Positions 34,634-43,330 are shown, counted from the first letter of the stretch. The stretch is 64,000 nucleotides of DNA from Thalassovita sp. (GCF_963691685.1 NZ_OY829290.1:1364001-1428000); one strand, 5' to 3'. The notes: generated by a model from the sequence alone, not told the origin. Numbers and translations are program-made.

Positions 34634-35652
34634 TGGTCATTAAAGACAGAACTTTTCTTCTTGGCGGCGGTCTTGGGCTTGTCGGATGGCATATCACCCA
34701 AGAACTGTTGAGAAAAGGCGCTCGCGAAATTCGCATTTTGGACAACAGCGCATTTTCCGAACCTCATACGGTCAATGCATTGGGAGCAATTCCTCAGGTC
34801 AAGATCCACAACGGTAGTGTTCTAAGCGGTGATGATTGCGCAGAAGCTATGCGCGGTGTCGATGGGCTGTTTGTCTTGGCTGCCTGCATGAGCCGGTTTA
34901 CTAAAGACGATCCTCGCCGCACGCTGGACATCAACCTCATTGGAATGGACAACCTGCTCTCGGCTGCGGTTGAAGCTGGGGTTTCGAATGCGGTGTTTTC
35001 GTCCTCAACAGGGGTGTATGGCTATGCCGTATCGGGGTCGGTGACAGAAGATATGCCACTCGGATCGGAAGGCGTGAACAGCGCAGCGGTTATCTACGGC
35101 GCATCAAAACTGATCGGTGAAAAACTCTGTGAACACTATTCCTCAACCTCAGACTTGAAGGTCGTGTCGCTGCGCTACTCGACTGTTTATGGCGAGCATA
35201 TGCATAGCCGTGCCGCCAACGCTCGCTACATTCTTGGGGTGATTGACCAGATCAATCGCGGTGAAGCTCCATCATATTTCGATGGCGGCTTTGAGACCAA
35301 GGATTTCGTCTATGGTGGCGATGTCGCACGCGCCAATGTCATGGCTATTGAATCTGATCTCGACCAGGAATCCTTCAATATTTCTGGTTGCAGAATGATC
35401 CCTGTAAAGGAGATCGTCGGCATTATTCAGAAAGAAATGGGATCGCAACAGGAGCCGAAAAACCTTAGCAGCGCGAACATCGTGAGATTGGTGTCGCCTG
35501 ACCCCTTCATCTACTGCTGCGACAAGGCCAAGGCCATGCTTGGCTGGGAACCCGAAATAAGTTTTGAAGATGGGATTAACCGCGTCGTCAACTGGCGCGC
35601 TGGCATTGAAGCCGAATTTGATTTCGACACGTTAGGTAAGAAGAGCGCCTGA
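34633..35652 (+). CDS. Extended SDR NAD-dependent epimerase/dehydratase
   Basis: This 339-residue protein has the Rossmann motif GGGLGLVGWH near residue 12, a Ser triad residue in VFSSSTGVYGY, and the catalytic YGASK near residue 156. It belongs to the UDP-sugar epimerase-like extended short-chain dehydrogenases. Its substrate is unknown. In the operon it may modify the hydroxymethylated product or a sugar attached to it. Confidence 0.8.
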   Translation: MVIKDRTFLLGGGLGLVGWHITQELLRKGAREIRILDNSAFSEPHTVNALGAIPQVKIHNGSVLSGDDCAEAMRGVDGLFVLAACMSRFTKDDPRRTLDINLIGMDNLLSAAVEAGVSNAVFSSSTGVYGYAVSGSVTEDMPLGSEGVNSAAVIYGASKLIGEKLCEHYSSTSDLKVVSLRYSTVYGEHMHSRAANARYILGVIDQINRGEAPSYFDGGFETKDFVYGGDVARANVMAIESDLDQESFNISGCRMIPVKEIVGIIQKEMGSQQEPKNLSSANIVRLVSPDPFIYCCDKAKAMLGWEPEISFEDGINRVVNWRAGIEAEFDFDTLGKKSA

Positions 35653-35661
35653 TGAGCGGGT

Positions 35662-35694
35662 CCGGCGACAATCCTCTTCCTGAAAGTTCGCCGG
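35662..35694. terminator. Possible terminator between convergent genes
   Basis: CCGGCGA (35662-35668) and TCGCCGG (35688-35694) can pair across a 19-base loop between the epimerase and LysR stops. There is no clear T-run. Confidence 0.35.
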
Positions 35695-35697
35695 GCC

Positions 35698-36624
35698 TCA
35701 CTTAAACGGCATACCGATATCGTCAGCTATGTGCTTTTTGATCCACCTACGAAACTTCTTGGCCGCCAACTTTGGAGTGCGCCGTTTAGGCGTCAGCACA
35801 TAGTATCCTCCCTTTGCAGGCACCCAGGAACCAACTGGTGCAACAAGCACACCTTCATCCAGATATTTCTTTGCAAGAGAGTATCTCGCCAACCCAATGC
35901 ATCTTCCTTGCAAGACAGAGCTGAGAAGCGCCATTGCGTCGTCAAAAATCGGACCCTTGCCACCGTCAAGTATCTGAGAATCTTCAGCTTGCAAAAAATT
36001 GGCCGCCCAATCGACCCACTTCGTGACAACTGAAGGATTTGTTCCGGATGCGTGCGCCCGCCGCACGTTGACAATATCCGCCGGTGTTTGAATCGAGCGC
36101 GCGAAATCAGGCGTACAGACCGGTGCAACAAAATCCTTCAAAATAAGCTGGCTGTCTGCGTCATCGTAGTTCCCGGCGCCGTATCTGATAGCAACGTCAA
36201 CGTCCTCTTTATCAAAGTTGACCAGCCCTGATGACGAGACAATGCTAAGCTGGACTGCAGGTGATTGCGCCTCGAACGCGTCAAGCTGGCCGAGCAACCA
36301 ACCATGGGCCAAAGACGGAATTACGCTCACGCGCAATGGCCCTTCTTCTGCGGTATTGGTCAGTTCGTAGGTGGCCTGGCTGATCAGATCAAAAGCAGGT
36401 CGAATACCGGTGAAATACTTCTCGCCTTCCTGCGTGAGTACAAGCCTGTTGGACTTACGCTCGAACAATGGAGCATTGAGGTAGGTTTCAAGGCTCGTAA
36501 TATGTTGGCTGATAGAAGAAGCAGAGACATTCAGTGCTTTTGATGCGGCCGATATACTGCCTAAACGGGATACAGTATCGAATGCACGCAATGCGTTCAG
36601 AGGCGGTATCTTTTCTATCGACAT
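35698..36624 (-). CDS. LysR-family transcription regulator
   Basis: This 308-residue protein has the N-terminal winged HTH (PLNALRAFDTVSRLGSISAASKALNVSASSISQHI, about residues 8-42) and a GcvA-like effector domain. It converges with the biosynthetic operon and may control it, although it does not share an intergenic region with the operon start. It could instead act on genes lost to the insertion sequences on its right. Confidence 0.88.
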   Translation of the reverse strand: MSIEKIPPLNALRAFDTVSRLGSISAASKALNVSASSISQHITSLETYLNAPLFERKSNRLVLTQEGEKYFTGIRPAFDLISQATYELTNTAEEGPLRVSVIPSLAHGWLLGQLDAFEAQSPAVQLSIVSSSGLVNFDKEDVDVAIRYGAGNYDDADSQLILKDFVAPVCTPDFARSIQTPADIVNVRRAHASGTNPSVVTKWVDWAANFLQAEDSQILDGGKGPIFDDAMALLSSVLQGRCIGLARYSLAKKYLDEGVLVAPVGSWVPAKGGYYVLTPKRRTPKLAAKKFRRWIKKHIADDIGMPFK

Positions 36625-36858
36625 CGCTAGATCAATTCTTAGACAACTACGATCAGCTTTAAGGTGTGGGTGATCTATGTACCAAGCCCCTGTCAGAGTG
36701 AATAGTTTTTTTGACGCTACGCGAGTTTACGCCCACGACCACTTCAGCAGGGAAGGACCCGTCCCACAGTTGGTGAGGCAGGGTAGAACTCTCACTAGGT
36801 CATGTTGACTAAATGGATGCACGCGCCGCGCTGAATGTGATTCAAACTTGTATCTGCA

Positions 36859-37787
36859 ATGGAGACCAGCTTGGCTCTAGACCGGATGTCGGACGAGGAT
36901 TGGGTGTTCTTTGAGCGTTTCATTCTGACCGTCCGCGCCCCGAATGGACGCAAACCCACCAATCATCGCCTTGTTCTGGATGGGATTTTCTGGATTGCGC
37001 GGACAGGGTCGCCGTGGCGTGACCTGCCAGAAGAATTTAGAAAATGGTCGAGCGTCTACCGCCAGTTCCGGCGTTGGACTTTGGCTGGGCTGTGGGAAAA
37101 CGTCCTGAATGCCATGAACCAGAGCGGGGCCGTTCCGGACGCCCTGCAAATGGTCGACAGCACAGTGTTCCGGGCCCATCATCAGGCAGGGGGTGCTAAT
37201 GAGGGACGCCGAGACAGGGTTTTGGTCGTTCAAGAGGTGGGGTCACGACCAAGATCGACCTCCACGTTAATGCGCATGGCCTGCCTATGAGAACCGAGAC
37301 AACACCGGGGCAAACGTCGGATTACCTCGGCTTTGATCTGGTCATGGCAGACAACCTGCCGGAACCTAGGGTGCTGCTGGCCGACCGCGGCTATGACACT
37401 GACCGCATTCGGAAAAAAACATGGGTGAACGGGCCATCCTCACTAAAATTCCGATGCGTATGGCCCAGAAAATGCGGGTCGGTGTGGACCACACGCTTTA
37501 CCGGCTGCGCAACATGGTCGAGTGCAGCTTCAACAAGCTCAAGCGCCCGCCGTGTCGCAACCCGTTATGACAAAACAGCCGAGAGCTTTCTGGGCTTCTT
37601 CGACATCGCATCTATTCGCCTGTGGCTAGGCCATTTGTCAACATGTCCCTTGCGTAGACCAATGACCGCTTCCTCGACATTTGTAGCTGCGCGGCGAAAC
37701 CTGTCACTTACATGCAAGCAAATACTGCGTCAGCGAGGGGGGAATCCAAGGTCGGTTTTGTCCGCCACCTGTAAATTCGACGCTTGA
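36859..37787 (+). pseudogene. IS5-family transposase remnant
   Basis: The N-terminal frame (36859-37290) is a normal IS5/IS427-type start (LSDEDW-like MSDEDWVFFERFI, GIFWIARTGSPWRDLPEEF, DALQMVDSTVFRAHH). The frame shifts near 37200, continues with TPGQTSDYLGFDLVMADNL and LLADRGYDTDRI, shifts again near 37410 and again near 37560 before RYDKTAESFLGFFDIASIRLW. At least three frameshifts make it inactive. End repeats were not identified. The gap 37788-37924 shows no gene. Confidence 0.88.
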
Positions 37788-37924
37788 ACCTTTCTACGGG
37801 CCACACCAATGGTCGTTTACCTCGCCGCGCGACGGCATGGCGGTTTTCGCTCACGCCGCATCTTTAATGCTGCGAGCGCGCGCGGCATTAAATCACAATG
37901 ACCGGGTCGGGCTCCTTCCGGCCG

Positions 37925-38125
37925 TTAGCTGCGTTTTGCACCAAGGTTCGGCTCAGCGGTAAGATCTGAGCGGTGTGGTTTTTTGGGATGCCCGCCATCG
38001 TATAACGCTGCCTGCGTCTCGCCATTATCCCACTGATACAGCAGACCGATTTCTTCGCCAGTCTTGATGCACGTAATGCGACCGATGGCTTCTGCCGTCG
38101 TGCGAACACTCTCAAGTTCGGGCAA
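37925..38125 (-). CDS. Hypothetical small protein
   Basis: This 66-residue protein starts 3 bp after the stop of the XRE gene, so it is probably co-transcribed with it. It contains GRITCIKTGEEIGLLYQWDNGETQAALYDGG, which looks like a small beta domain. No family is recognised. Confidence 0.5.
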   Translation of the reverse strand: MPELESVRTTAEAIGRITCIKTGEEIGLLYQWDNGETQAALYDGGHPKKPHRSDLTAEPNLGAKRS

Positions 38126-38127
38126 AA

Positions 38128-38340
38128 CTAACCCCTCTCGTTAAACAATTCCTTGGGGTCGACGCTGAGGGCATCCGCAATCCGCTCCAAAACATCGATT
38201 GATGCTGAGTTTTTGGCGAGTTCGATCTCGCTGATATAGCTGCGATCGACTTCCGCAGCTAACGCTAGCTGTTCTTGGCTAAATACTCTGGAACTTCTGA
38301 GATTCCGGACATTTAACCCTACTCGTTCCCTTAATTTCAT
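38128..38340 (-). CDS. XRE-family HTH regulator
   Basis: This 70-residue protein is an almost bare XRE helix-turn-helix (VGLNVRNLRSSRVFSQEQLALAAEVDRSYISEIELAKNSASIDVLERIADAL). Such repressors often keep ICE transfer genes silent. The start MKLRERVG at 38340 is chosen because upstream residues do not fit the family. It diverges from the gene at 38498. Confidence 0.85.
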   Translation of the reverse strand: MKLRERVGLNVRNLRSSRVFSQEQLALAAEVDRSYISEIELAKNSASIDVLERIADALSVDPKELFNERG

Positions 38341-38497
38341 GCCTCTATTCGGCCAGATCACAAAAACTGCTCTACGGAATATATTCCACAAAGCGCGCGC
38401 GAGCCTCACAAATAGCATGCTTGCATATGGTGTGTGGCGAGAGGGGTGAAGTAACGTTTCAATAATATAGTAGTGTTATCAAAAGGATCTTAATGAA

Positions 38498-39139
38498 ATG
38501 TGGTGCAGACTTATCAGAAATTGGGCCGCCGAAGCCGTCGTGGTTCTTCTTTCAACCGTGGCTCCACAGGAGGCGAAGGCCTATCAGGTCGACTGTGCCA
38601 TTCTGCTGTGCCTGGCTGGTGGGTGGCCCGCGTCAGCTGAATGTGCTCATGCCCGTGCTGTTTTCATCCGTCGGATCACGCCTTGGCCGATTGAGCCGCC
38701 TTTACAAATCTGGCGTTGTCCTATGGGTGTTTCTGAGCATGTGCCTTTGCAAAGCACGGCCCCGAAGATCTGGGAGGCCAGCAACCACAATGGTCAGACA
38801 CTCGCTCAAATTATTCAGGCTCAGGTGGCTGACGGCGGTGCCGATATCGACATCAGCGGTCAGGAATTCGACTTCGTGCGCTCTATCCGAGTCTGGGATG
38901 TTCGGCACTACAGCCATCGCGAACGTGGTCGCGACGATGATTGTTCTGAGAGCTACAACATGCGCCTCGGGACCTATGGCACGCAAGGCGAATTCGGTTG
39001 GCAGCGCACGACACCAGCTGCTGCCCCGCAATGGGTTCTGCCGTCACGGCGCTGTTCGTCGTCTAGCTGGCGTAGCGGGGTCGGTGTCGAATGGCAAGAT
39101 CACGAAGGCAACCATGGATATGAGTGGGTGGGCTACTAA
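38498..39139 (+). CDS. Conserved exported hypothetical protein
   Basis: Two long frames overlap here; this one is preferred. It encodes 213 residues with a signal-like N-terminus (AAEAVVVLLSTVAPQEAKA) and a mature start YQVDCAILLCLAGGWPASAECA with paired cysteines. I recall this core from hypothetical proteins of alphaproteobacterial conjugative elements, but cannot confirm it. The alternative frame (38493-39218) is low-complexity and runs into the next gene. It may be an envelope protein linked to conjugation; the function is unknown. Confidence 0.65.
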   Translation: MWCRLIRNWAAEAVVVLLSTVAPQEAKAYQVDCAILLCLAGGWPASAECAHARAVFIRRITPWPIEPPLQIWRCPMGVSEHVPLQSTAPKIWEASNHNGQTLAQIIQAQVADGGADIDISGQEFDFVRSIRVWDVRHYSHRERGRDDDCSESYNMRLGTYGTQGEFGWQRTTPAAAPQWVLPSRRCSSSSWRSGVGVEWQDHEGNHGYEWVGY

Positions 39140-39141
39140 GG

Positions 39142-39456
39142 CTATTCGCCGATGTCCTTCATACGTTCCGCGATATCGCCCGCAATGCGCTCATACAGGG
39201 CGGCTTGTTTGTCCCTAGGTGTCCCAGGCTTCGGATTCCTCCGGCGGATGCGTTTCGCTAGCCAAAACAGAAGCCGCGCGGCGGGGTCGTCCAGTTTTTC
39301 CGGCACTGGGGCCGGATATTTTTCTTCGAGTAGGGCAACGACCTCAGCATTCATACTGCGGTGGTTGGCCTCGGCTGCGAGGCGAATACGATCGCGCAGG
39401 CCGTCTGGCAGCCGCACGATGAATTTATCCTGATTTTGAGAGCTTTGTTCTGGCAT
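39142..39456 (-). CDS. Arc-like ribbon-helix-helix regulator
   Basis: This 104-residue protein has an Arc/MetJ-type DNA-binding segment (DKFIVRLPDGLRDRIRLAAEANHRSMNAEVVALLEE). The start at 39456 is 3 bp from the palindrome TGGC-N5-GCCA, so autoregulation is likely. It is divergent from another ribbon-helix-helix gene. Confidence 0.85.
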   Translation of the reverse strand: MPEQSSQNQDKFIVRLPDGLRDRIRLAAEANHRSMNAEVVALLEEKYPAPVPEKLDDPAARLLFWLAKRIRRRNPKPGTPRDKQAALYERIAGDIAERMKDIGE

Positions 39457-39458
39457 GG

Positions 39459-39471
39459 TGGCACTGTGCCA
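39459..39471. promoter_or_regulatory. TGGC-N5-GCCA operator
   Basis: TGGCACTGTGCCA is a perfect palindrome just upstream of the minus-strand regulator start. The same architecture recurs at 39494-39506 and at 8221-8233 before mobC. Confidence 0.6.
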
Positions 39472-39493
39472 TAAACAGCAATTGACGCAATAG

Positions 39494-39506
39494 TGGCTAA
39501 ATGCCA
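39494..39506. promoter_or_regulatory. TGGC-N5-GCCA operator
   Basis: TGGCTAAATGCCA lies 35 bp, centre to centre, from the site at 39459 and within the divergent promoter region of the two ribbon-helix-helix genes. Confidence 0.6.
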
Positions 39507-39540
39507 TTATACGGTTGTGATTTCAACCTGGGGGCGTTTC

Positions 39541-39735
39541 ATGAACAGTCGTAAACCAATGCAGCTTCGGCTTCCGCAAGAGCTCAAGGAGTGGATCAAA
39601 ACGGAGTCCGATCGCAATGGAAACTCCCAAAATTCAGAAGTGATCCGCGCCATTCGCGCGGCGAAAGACAGACGTTCTACGTGCGGAGCAAATGGAAATA
39701 TCAATATGGATCAAGGTGATAGTGCGCGTTGTTAA
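39541..39735 (+). CDS. Arc-like ribbon-helix-helix regulator
   Basis: This 64-residue protein has MQLRLPQELKEWIKTESDRNGNSQNSEVIRAIRAA, an Arc-type fold. The start at 39541 is chosen because it removes a cysteine-rich upstream extension that does not fit. It probably acts on the TGGC-N5-GCCA sites upstream. Confidence 0.8.
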   Translation: MNSRKPMQLRLPQELKEWIKTESDRNGNSQNSEVIRAIRAAKDRRSTCGANGNINMDQGDSARC

Positions 39736-39759
39736 CGAGGTGAGAGAGGTGTCGATAAG

Positions 39760-39951
39760 ATGACCAAAGCTAGTGTGCAGGCAAAGGCGAAACAGGCAGC
39801 CTCGGCTTTTATCCGCGAGGCGCGGGAGGCAGGTTGGCAACGCGCGAAGTTCGAGATCAAGCCAGATGGCAGTGTCATCGTCGATGCCAATATGGTCGCG
39901 CTAGAGGCAGCCGACGATTTCCTGAACAGTGACTTGAGAATGGGCGAATGA
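39760..39951 (+). CDS. Small protein coupled to integrase
   Basis: This 63-residue protein overlaps the integrase start (ATGA). It is helical at the N-terminus (ASVQAKAKQAASAFIREAREAGW) with a beta-like C-terminal half. It may be an excision or integration cofactor by position; no family is recognised with confidence. Confidence 0.6.
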   Translation: MTKASVQAKAKQAASAFIREAREAGWQRAKFEIKPDGSVIVDANMVALEAADDFLNSDLRMGE

Positions 39952-40979
39952 CCCGCAAGAGCCTGCCAAAATACGTCTATAATGACAGGGGGTATCTCCG
40001 GTTCATCCGGCGTTCACGCGGTATCTCGGTCATGATGCACGAGGAAGCGGGAACGCCGGAATTTTGGGATCATTACAATCGTCTGCTGAAGGGAAAACCA
40101 GCGCCAGCGCCAGTGAAGCGCAATTTTGAGGCGTTGATTCTCAGCTACTACGAGAGCGACGCCTACAAGAAGCTGAAGCCTCGGACGCGATCCGACTATC
40201 GGCGGTATATCAGCCACATTCGTGAGATCTGGGCCGACAAAGACCCGGCGAGGATCGAAACCCATCACATCTACGAATTGCACCGCGCTAATGCGGATCA
40301 CTGGCGGCAAGCCAACTATCTTGTCCAGGTCATGGTCGTCTTGATGAACCACGCTCGGTTGATCGGTTTCATCAAGAAGGAGCACGGCAATCCGGCGAAG
40401 GGCATTCCGCTCTTCAAGCAGCAGAGCGATGGCTGGGAGCCTTGGCCAGATGATGTTCGTGAAGAGTTCGAAGCGCTGGCTTCAAAGCGGGCGCGACTGG
40501 TCTATGAGCTTTGCATTGGTACAGGCCAGCGCATTGGCGATGTTGTGAAGATGAAGTGGGAACACTTTTCCGATGAAGGTTTCGATTTCACGCAGGGCAA
40601 AACCGACAAGCCGCTGTGGATCCCGCTCACCGACCGCCTGAAAACCCATCTGGAAGGTATCGCGCGAACAGACGGCACTGTTGTGATCGACGCAAAGGGT
40701 AGATCTGTTAGCTACCGTATCGTTGCCGAGGAAATGCGTGCCATCAAAAAGAAGATGAAGCACGAGAAGGCGAGCTACTACAAAACCCACGGGCTCAGGA
40801 AAAACGCGACGATCGAGCTGTATCTGGCTGGATGTGATGACGAGATGGTCAAAGCCGTCACCGGCCATTCAGGCGTCGAGATGCTGAAAAAGTACGGTGG
40901 GCCGATCCGGCAAAGAGAGCTCGCCAAGCGCGCGCAAGAGGCAAGAAATCAAATGGAACGAAGCAAGACCGAAACGTGA
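39948..40979 (+). CDS. int: Tyrosine site-specific integrase
   Basis: This 343-residue protein has an N-terminal core-binding domain and a C-terminal catalytic domain with all key residues: Arg in GTGQRIGDVV, HGLR near residue 282, the second His in TGHSGVEM, and the nucleophile Tyr in LKKYGG. It should integrate the element at the adjacent tRNA-Cys and help excise it. It reads toward the tRNA 3' end and stops 68 bp short of it, the usual arrangement for tRNA-targeting ICEs. Confidence 0.93.
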   Translation: MTRKSLPKYVYNDRGYLRFIRRSRGISVMMHEEAGTPEFWDHYNRLLKGKPAPAPVKRNFEALILSYYESDAYKKLKPRTRSDYRRYISHIREIWADKDPARIETHHIYELHRANADHWRQANYLVQVMVVLMNHARLIGFIKKEHGNPAKGIPLFKQQSDGWEPWPDDVREEFEALASKRARLVYELCIGTGQRIGDVVKMKWEHFSDEGFDFTQGKTDKPLWIPLTDRLKTHLEGIARTDGTVVIDAKGRSVSYRIVAEEMRAIKKKMKHEKASYYKTHGLRKNATIELYLAGCDDEMVKAVTGHSGVEMLKKYGGPIRQRELAKRAQEARNQMERSKTET

Positions 40980-41047
40980 AAGTTTCAATGGTTGTTTCAA
41001 AAATGGCAGTGAAGGAGAGGAAGGGTGACGCAAGTCATTGATTTTAT

Positions 41048-41121
41048 TGGAGGCGAGTACCGGAATCGAACCGGTGTACACGGATTTGCAATCCGCTGCG
41101 TCACCACTCCGCCAACTCGCC
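41048..41121 (-). tRNA. trnC: tRNA-Cys (GCA), ICE attachment site
   Basis: The reverse strand folds as a cloverleaf with acceptor arms GGCGAGT/ACTCGCC, the anticodon loop ATTGCAAAT containing GCA, TTCGATT in the T loop, discriminator T and encoded CCA. U73 and GCA fit cysteine tRNA. The 3' end faces the integrase, so the tRNA end most likely serves as the attachment core, restored on integration. The left copy was not found in the window by eye. Confidence 0.95.
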
Positions 41122-41242
41122 TCATGTGGTGTGTCACCCAAGTGCGGGCTGTACCGCGACTTGTTGGGGTGATTTAGAGGTTTCCAAAAGGAGTGTCCAG
41201 AGGGTTTTCGATATTCTTCTCGCCTCTCGGTTCAGTTCAGGG

Positions 41243-42184
41243 TCACGGCGGGCGGGGCGGGGCGGGCGCGGGTGGTGGGTCGGTGGGGATCTCTTTGGGC
41301 AGATCATTCAGGCGCGACTGGATGGTGTTCAGCACAACAGGTAGGCGGCGGCCGCTGGCGTGGCGCGACGGGTAGACGGCAAAAATCTCTTTCGGGGCAG
41401 GGGGGTAGTCCGGCAGGATCACCTCCAGCGCGCCGCTTTGCAGCGCATCCGCGATCAGGATTTTTGGCACCCGGGTGTAGCCCGATCCGTTGAGCACCGC
41501 GCGCAGGATCAGGTCAGGATCATCCGCGGTGAAGCCGACCCGGATCGGCGCCTGATGCTCCGCGCCATTGCGAAACAGCGCCATATAGGGTGCCTCATGT
41601 TCCTCGTTGCGCAGGATCAGTTTCAGCCGATGCATATCTGCCGGTTTCTTGGGTCTGCCGACCTGATCCAGATAGTCTGGTGTGGCGACCAGAACCGCCT
41701 CCAGCTCAGCGATCTTGCGGGCGTAGCCGTCGGTGTCACCCAGGCGGCCGCTGCGGATCGCCAGATCATAGTTTTCCCGGATCACGTCAACAAAACGGTC
41801 CTCAGTCCGCATCACAAAGGTCAGGTCAGGGTGGGCCTGGTCCAGATCCAGCAGCGCGGGGCCCACCACCATGCGCCCCAGAAAGGTGCTGACGCTGATG
41901 CGAAACGTGCCGCTTAGGGATTGATCCAACCCGGCCAGATCGGCGCGCAGGTGGTCATAGCCTGACAGCAGGCGCCGAGCGTGGCTGGCAACCAGATCCC
42001 CGGCGCGGGTGGCCTTGACCCCACGGGGTGTGCGCAGCAGCAATTGCTGGCCCAACAGTGCCTCAAGCTGGGCGATCTGCTGGCTGACGGCGGATTGTGT
42101 CATTTCACGCCGTTTGGCAGCGCGGTTGAGGCTGCCCTCATCCAGGGCGGTCACAAGGGTGTCAAGCAGGCTGAGGCGGTCCAA
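41243..42184 (-). CDS. LysR-family transcription regulator
   Basis: This 313-residue protein has HTH residues 3-40 (LSLLDTLVTALDEGSLNRAAKRREMTQSAVSQQIAQLE) and a CrgA-like effector domain (SLSGTFRISVSTFLG...). It is divergent from the metallo-hydrolase gene and probably controls it. It ends in an unusual Pro-rich tail (PPPAPAPPRPP). First clear chromosomal gene right of the ICE. Confidence 0.88.
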   Translation of the reverse strand: MDRLSLLDTLVTALDEGSLNRAAKRREMTQSAVSQQIAQLEALLGQQLLLRTPRGVKATRAGDLVASHARRLLSGYDHLRADLAGLDQSLSGTFRISVSTFLGRMVVGPALLDLDQAHPDLTFVMRTEDRFVDVIRENYDLAIRSGRLGDTDGYARKIAELEAVLVATPDYLDQVGRPKKPADMHRLKLILRNEEHEAPYMALFRNGAEHQAPIRVGFTADDPDLILRAVLNGSGYTRVPKILIADALQSGALEVILPDYPPAPKEIFAVYPSRHASGRRLPVVLNTIQSRLNDLPKEIPTDPPPAPAPPRPP

Positions 42185-42237
42185 GGTATCGTGATCTCTT
42201 ATATGTGCTATCGTATCTCAGCGGCTTATCTGCCGCG

Positions 42238-42248
42238 TTTCATTGAAA
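42238..42248. promoter_or_regulatory. Possible LysR binding site
   Basis: TTTCATTGAAA is a perfect palindrome in the 113-bp gap between the LysR gene and its divergent target, beside a GCGGC-N6-GCCGC hairpin (42221-42236). Confidence 0.4.
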
Positions 42249-42297
42249 TACGTTCATTTGGCACAGGAAATCCAGAGAGATATTGCAGGAGTTGCTT

Positions 42298-43272
42298 ATG
42301 ACTTTTTCACGCAGAACAGTGATGCAGATGTTGGTGGGGGCGACGGCTGGGGTCGCGTCCCTTGGCATGCCGCGGGCGGCTTTGGCCACCTCAGGGGCTG
42401 CGGGGCAGCCAGCGGGGATCTACCGGTTTCGGCTGGGGGAGGCCAAGGTGACGGCGCTGCTGGATGGCCATATCGCGATTGCCCCCGAGTTGGTGGTTGG
42501 CATGGATCCAGCGCGGGCTGATCAAACGCTGATGGCGGCGGGCTATCCCAAAGGGTTCCAGGGGCTGCAGATCCCGGTCAACGGCTATCTGGTTGAGATG
42601 AACGGGCGCAAAACCCTGATAGATGCCGGTGCGGCGGCGACGATGGGCCCGGGCGGCGGCGGGCTGCTGCCGGCACTGGCCGCGCTGGGCGTGACGCCGG
42701 CTGAGATTGATGAGGTGCTGCTGACCCACCTGCATTTGGATCATGTGGCAGGCGTTGTGGATGGCAGTGGTGCGGCCATGTTCCCCAATGCGGAACTGGT
42801 TGTGGCGCAGTCCGAATGGGATTTCTGGCATGATGAGGCTGTTTTTGCCTCGGTGCCTGAGGAAAATCGCGGTTTCTTCCATATCGCGCGGAACTCAGTT
42901 GCGCCTTACGCGGATCGCATGCGGTTCTTCACCGGGGAAGAAGAGGTTTCAAACGGGATCCTATCGGTGCCGATGCCGGGCCACACGCCGGGCCATGCCG
43001 GGTTCCAGCTGAACTCAGGCGATGACAGCCTGTTGATCTGGGGCGATCTGATCCACATGACCACGCTGCAGATGGCCCATCCTGAATGGACGGTGGTGTT
43101 TGACGGTGATCCGGCGCTGACGGTTGAGAGCCGCAAGCGGTTTCTGGACCGGGCTGCAGCGGACAATCTGCTGGTGGCGGGCATGCATCTGGACTTCCCC
43201 GGATTGGGCCGGGTGCAGCGCGCGGGTGAGGCCTATCATTTCCAGCAGGCCCCTTGGCAGGCCCTGTTGTGA
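42298..43272 (+). CDS. Tat-exported metallo-beta-lactamase-fold hydrolase
   Basis: This 324-residue protein has a twin-arginine signal (SRRTVMQMLVGATAGVASL...RAALA) and the MBL zinc motif LLTHLHLDHVAGV near residue 142, followed by PMPGHTPGHAGF and LIWGDLIHM. It is a periplasmic hydrolase of unknown substrate; AHL-lactonase-like or quorum-signal-degrading enzymes share this fold. ATG at 42298 gives the best Tat signal. It is probably regulated by the divergent LysR. Confidence 0.88.
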   Translation: MTFSRRTVMQMLVGATAGVASLGMPRAALATSGAAGQPAGIYRFRLGEAKVTALLDGHIAIAPELVVGMDPARADQTLMAAGYPKGFQGLQIPVNGYLVEMNGRKTLIDAGAAATMGPGGGGLLPALAALGVTPAEIDEVLLTHLHLDHVAGVVDGSGAAMFPNAELVVAQSEWDFWHDEAVFASVPEENRGFFHIARNSVAPYADRMRFFTGEEEVSNGILSVPMPGHTPGHAGFQLNSGDDSLLIWGDLIHMTTLQMAHPEWTVVFDGDPALTVESRKRFLDRAAADNLLVAGMHLDFPGLGRVQRAGEAYHFQQAPWQALL

Positions 43273-43302
43273 TGTCACCCCAAGGCAACACCTGAAAAAT
43301 AA

Positions 43303-43330
43303 GGGGCGGCCCATGCGGGTCGCCCTTCTT
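43303..43330 (+). terminator. Rho-independent terminator
   Basis: GGGCGGCCC (43304-43312), loop ATGC, GGGTCGCCC (43317-43325), then TTCTTCTTC. It ends the metallo-hydrolase transcript. Confidence 0.7.

Larger units (their letters stand above)
1..41050. mobile_element. Integrative and conjugative element (right-hand part)
   Basis: The segment holds relaxase, coupling protein, all VirB-type secretion genes, anti-restriction genes, regulators and a tyrosine integrase that abuts the 3' end of a tRNA-Cys gene. That set is what is needed for self-transfer by integration, excision and conjugation. No replication or partition genes are seen, which fits an ICE rather than an integrated plasmid. The right boundary is placed at the tRNA-Cys 3' end; the left attachment site was not found by eye and probably lies left of base 1. 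Accessory cargo (restriction locus, ATPase/HEPN cluster, biosynthetic operon, insertion sequences) is interspersed. Confidence 0.85.

Noticed and set aside
1..38000. Left attachment copy of the tRNA-Cys 3' end
   Set aside because: Looked for GGAATCGAACCGG-like blocks by eye and did not find one; a proper exact-match search was not possible.
38493..39218. 241-residue alternative frame to the exported protein gene
   Set aside because: Arg/Ser-rich, no signal peptide, and overlaps the following regulator gene; the frame at 38498 has a signal peptide and a Cys-rich core I recall from similar proteins.
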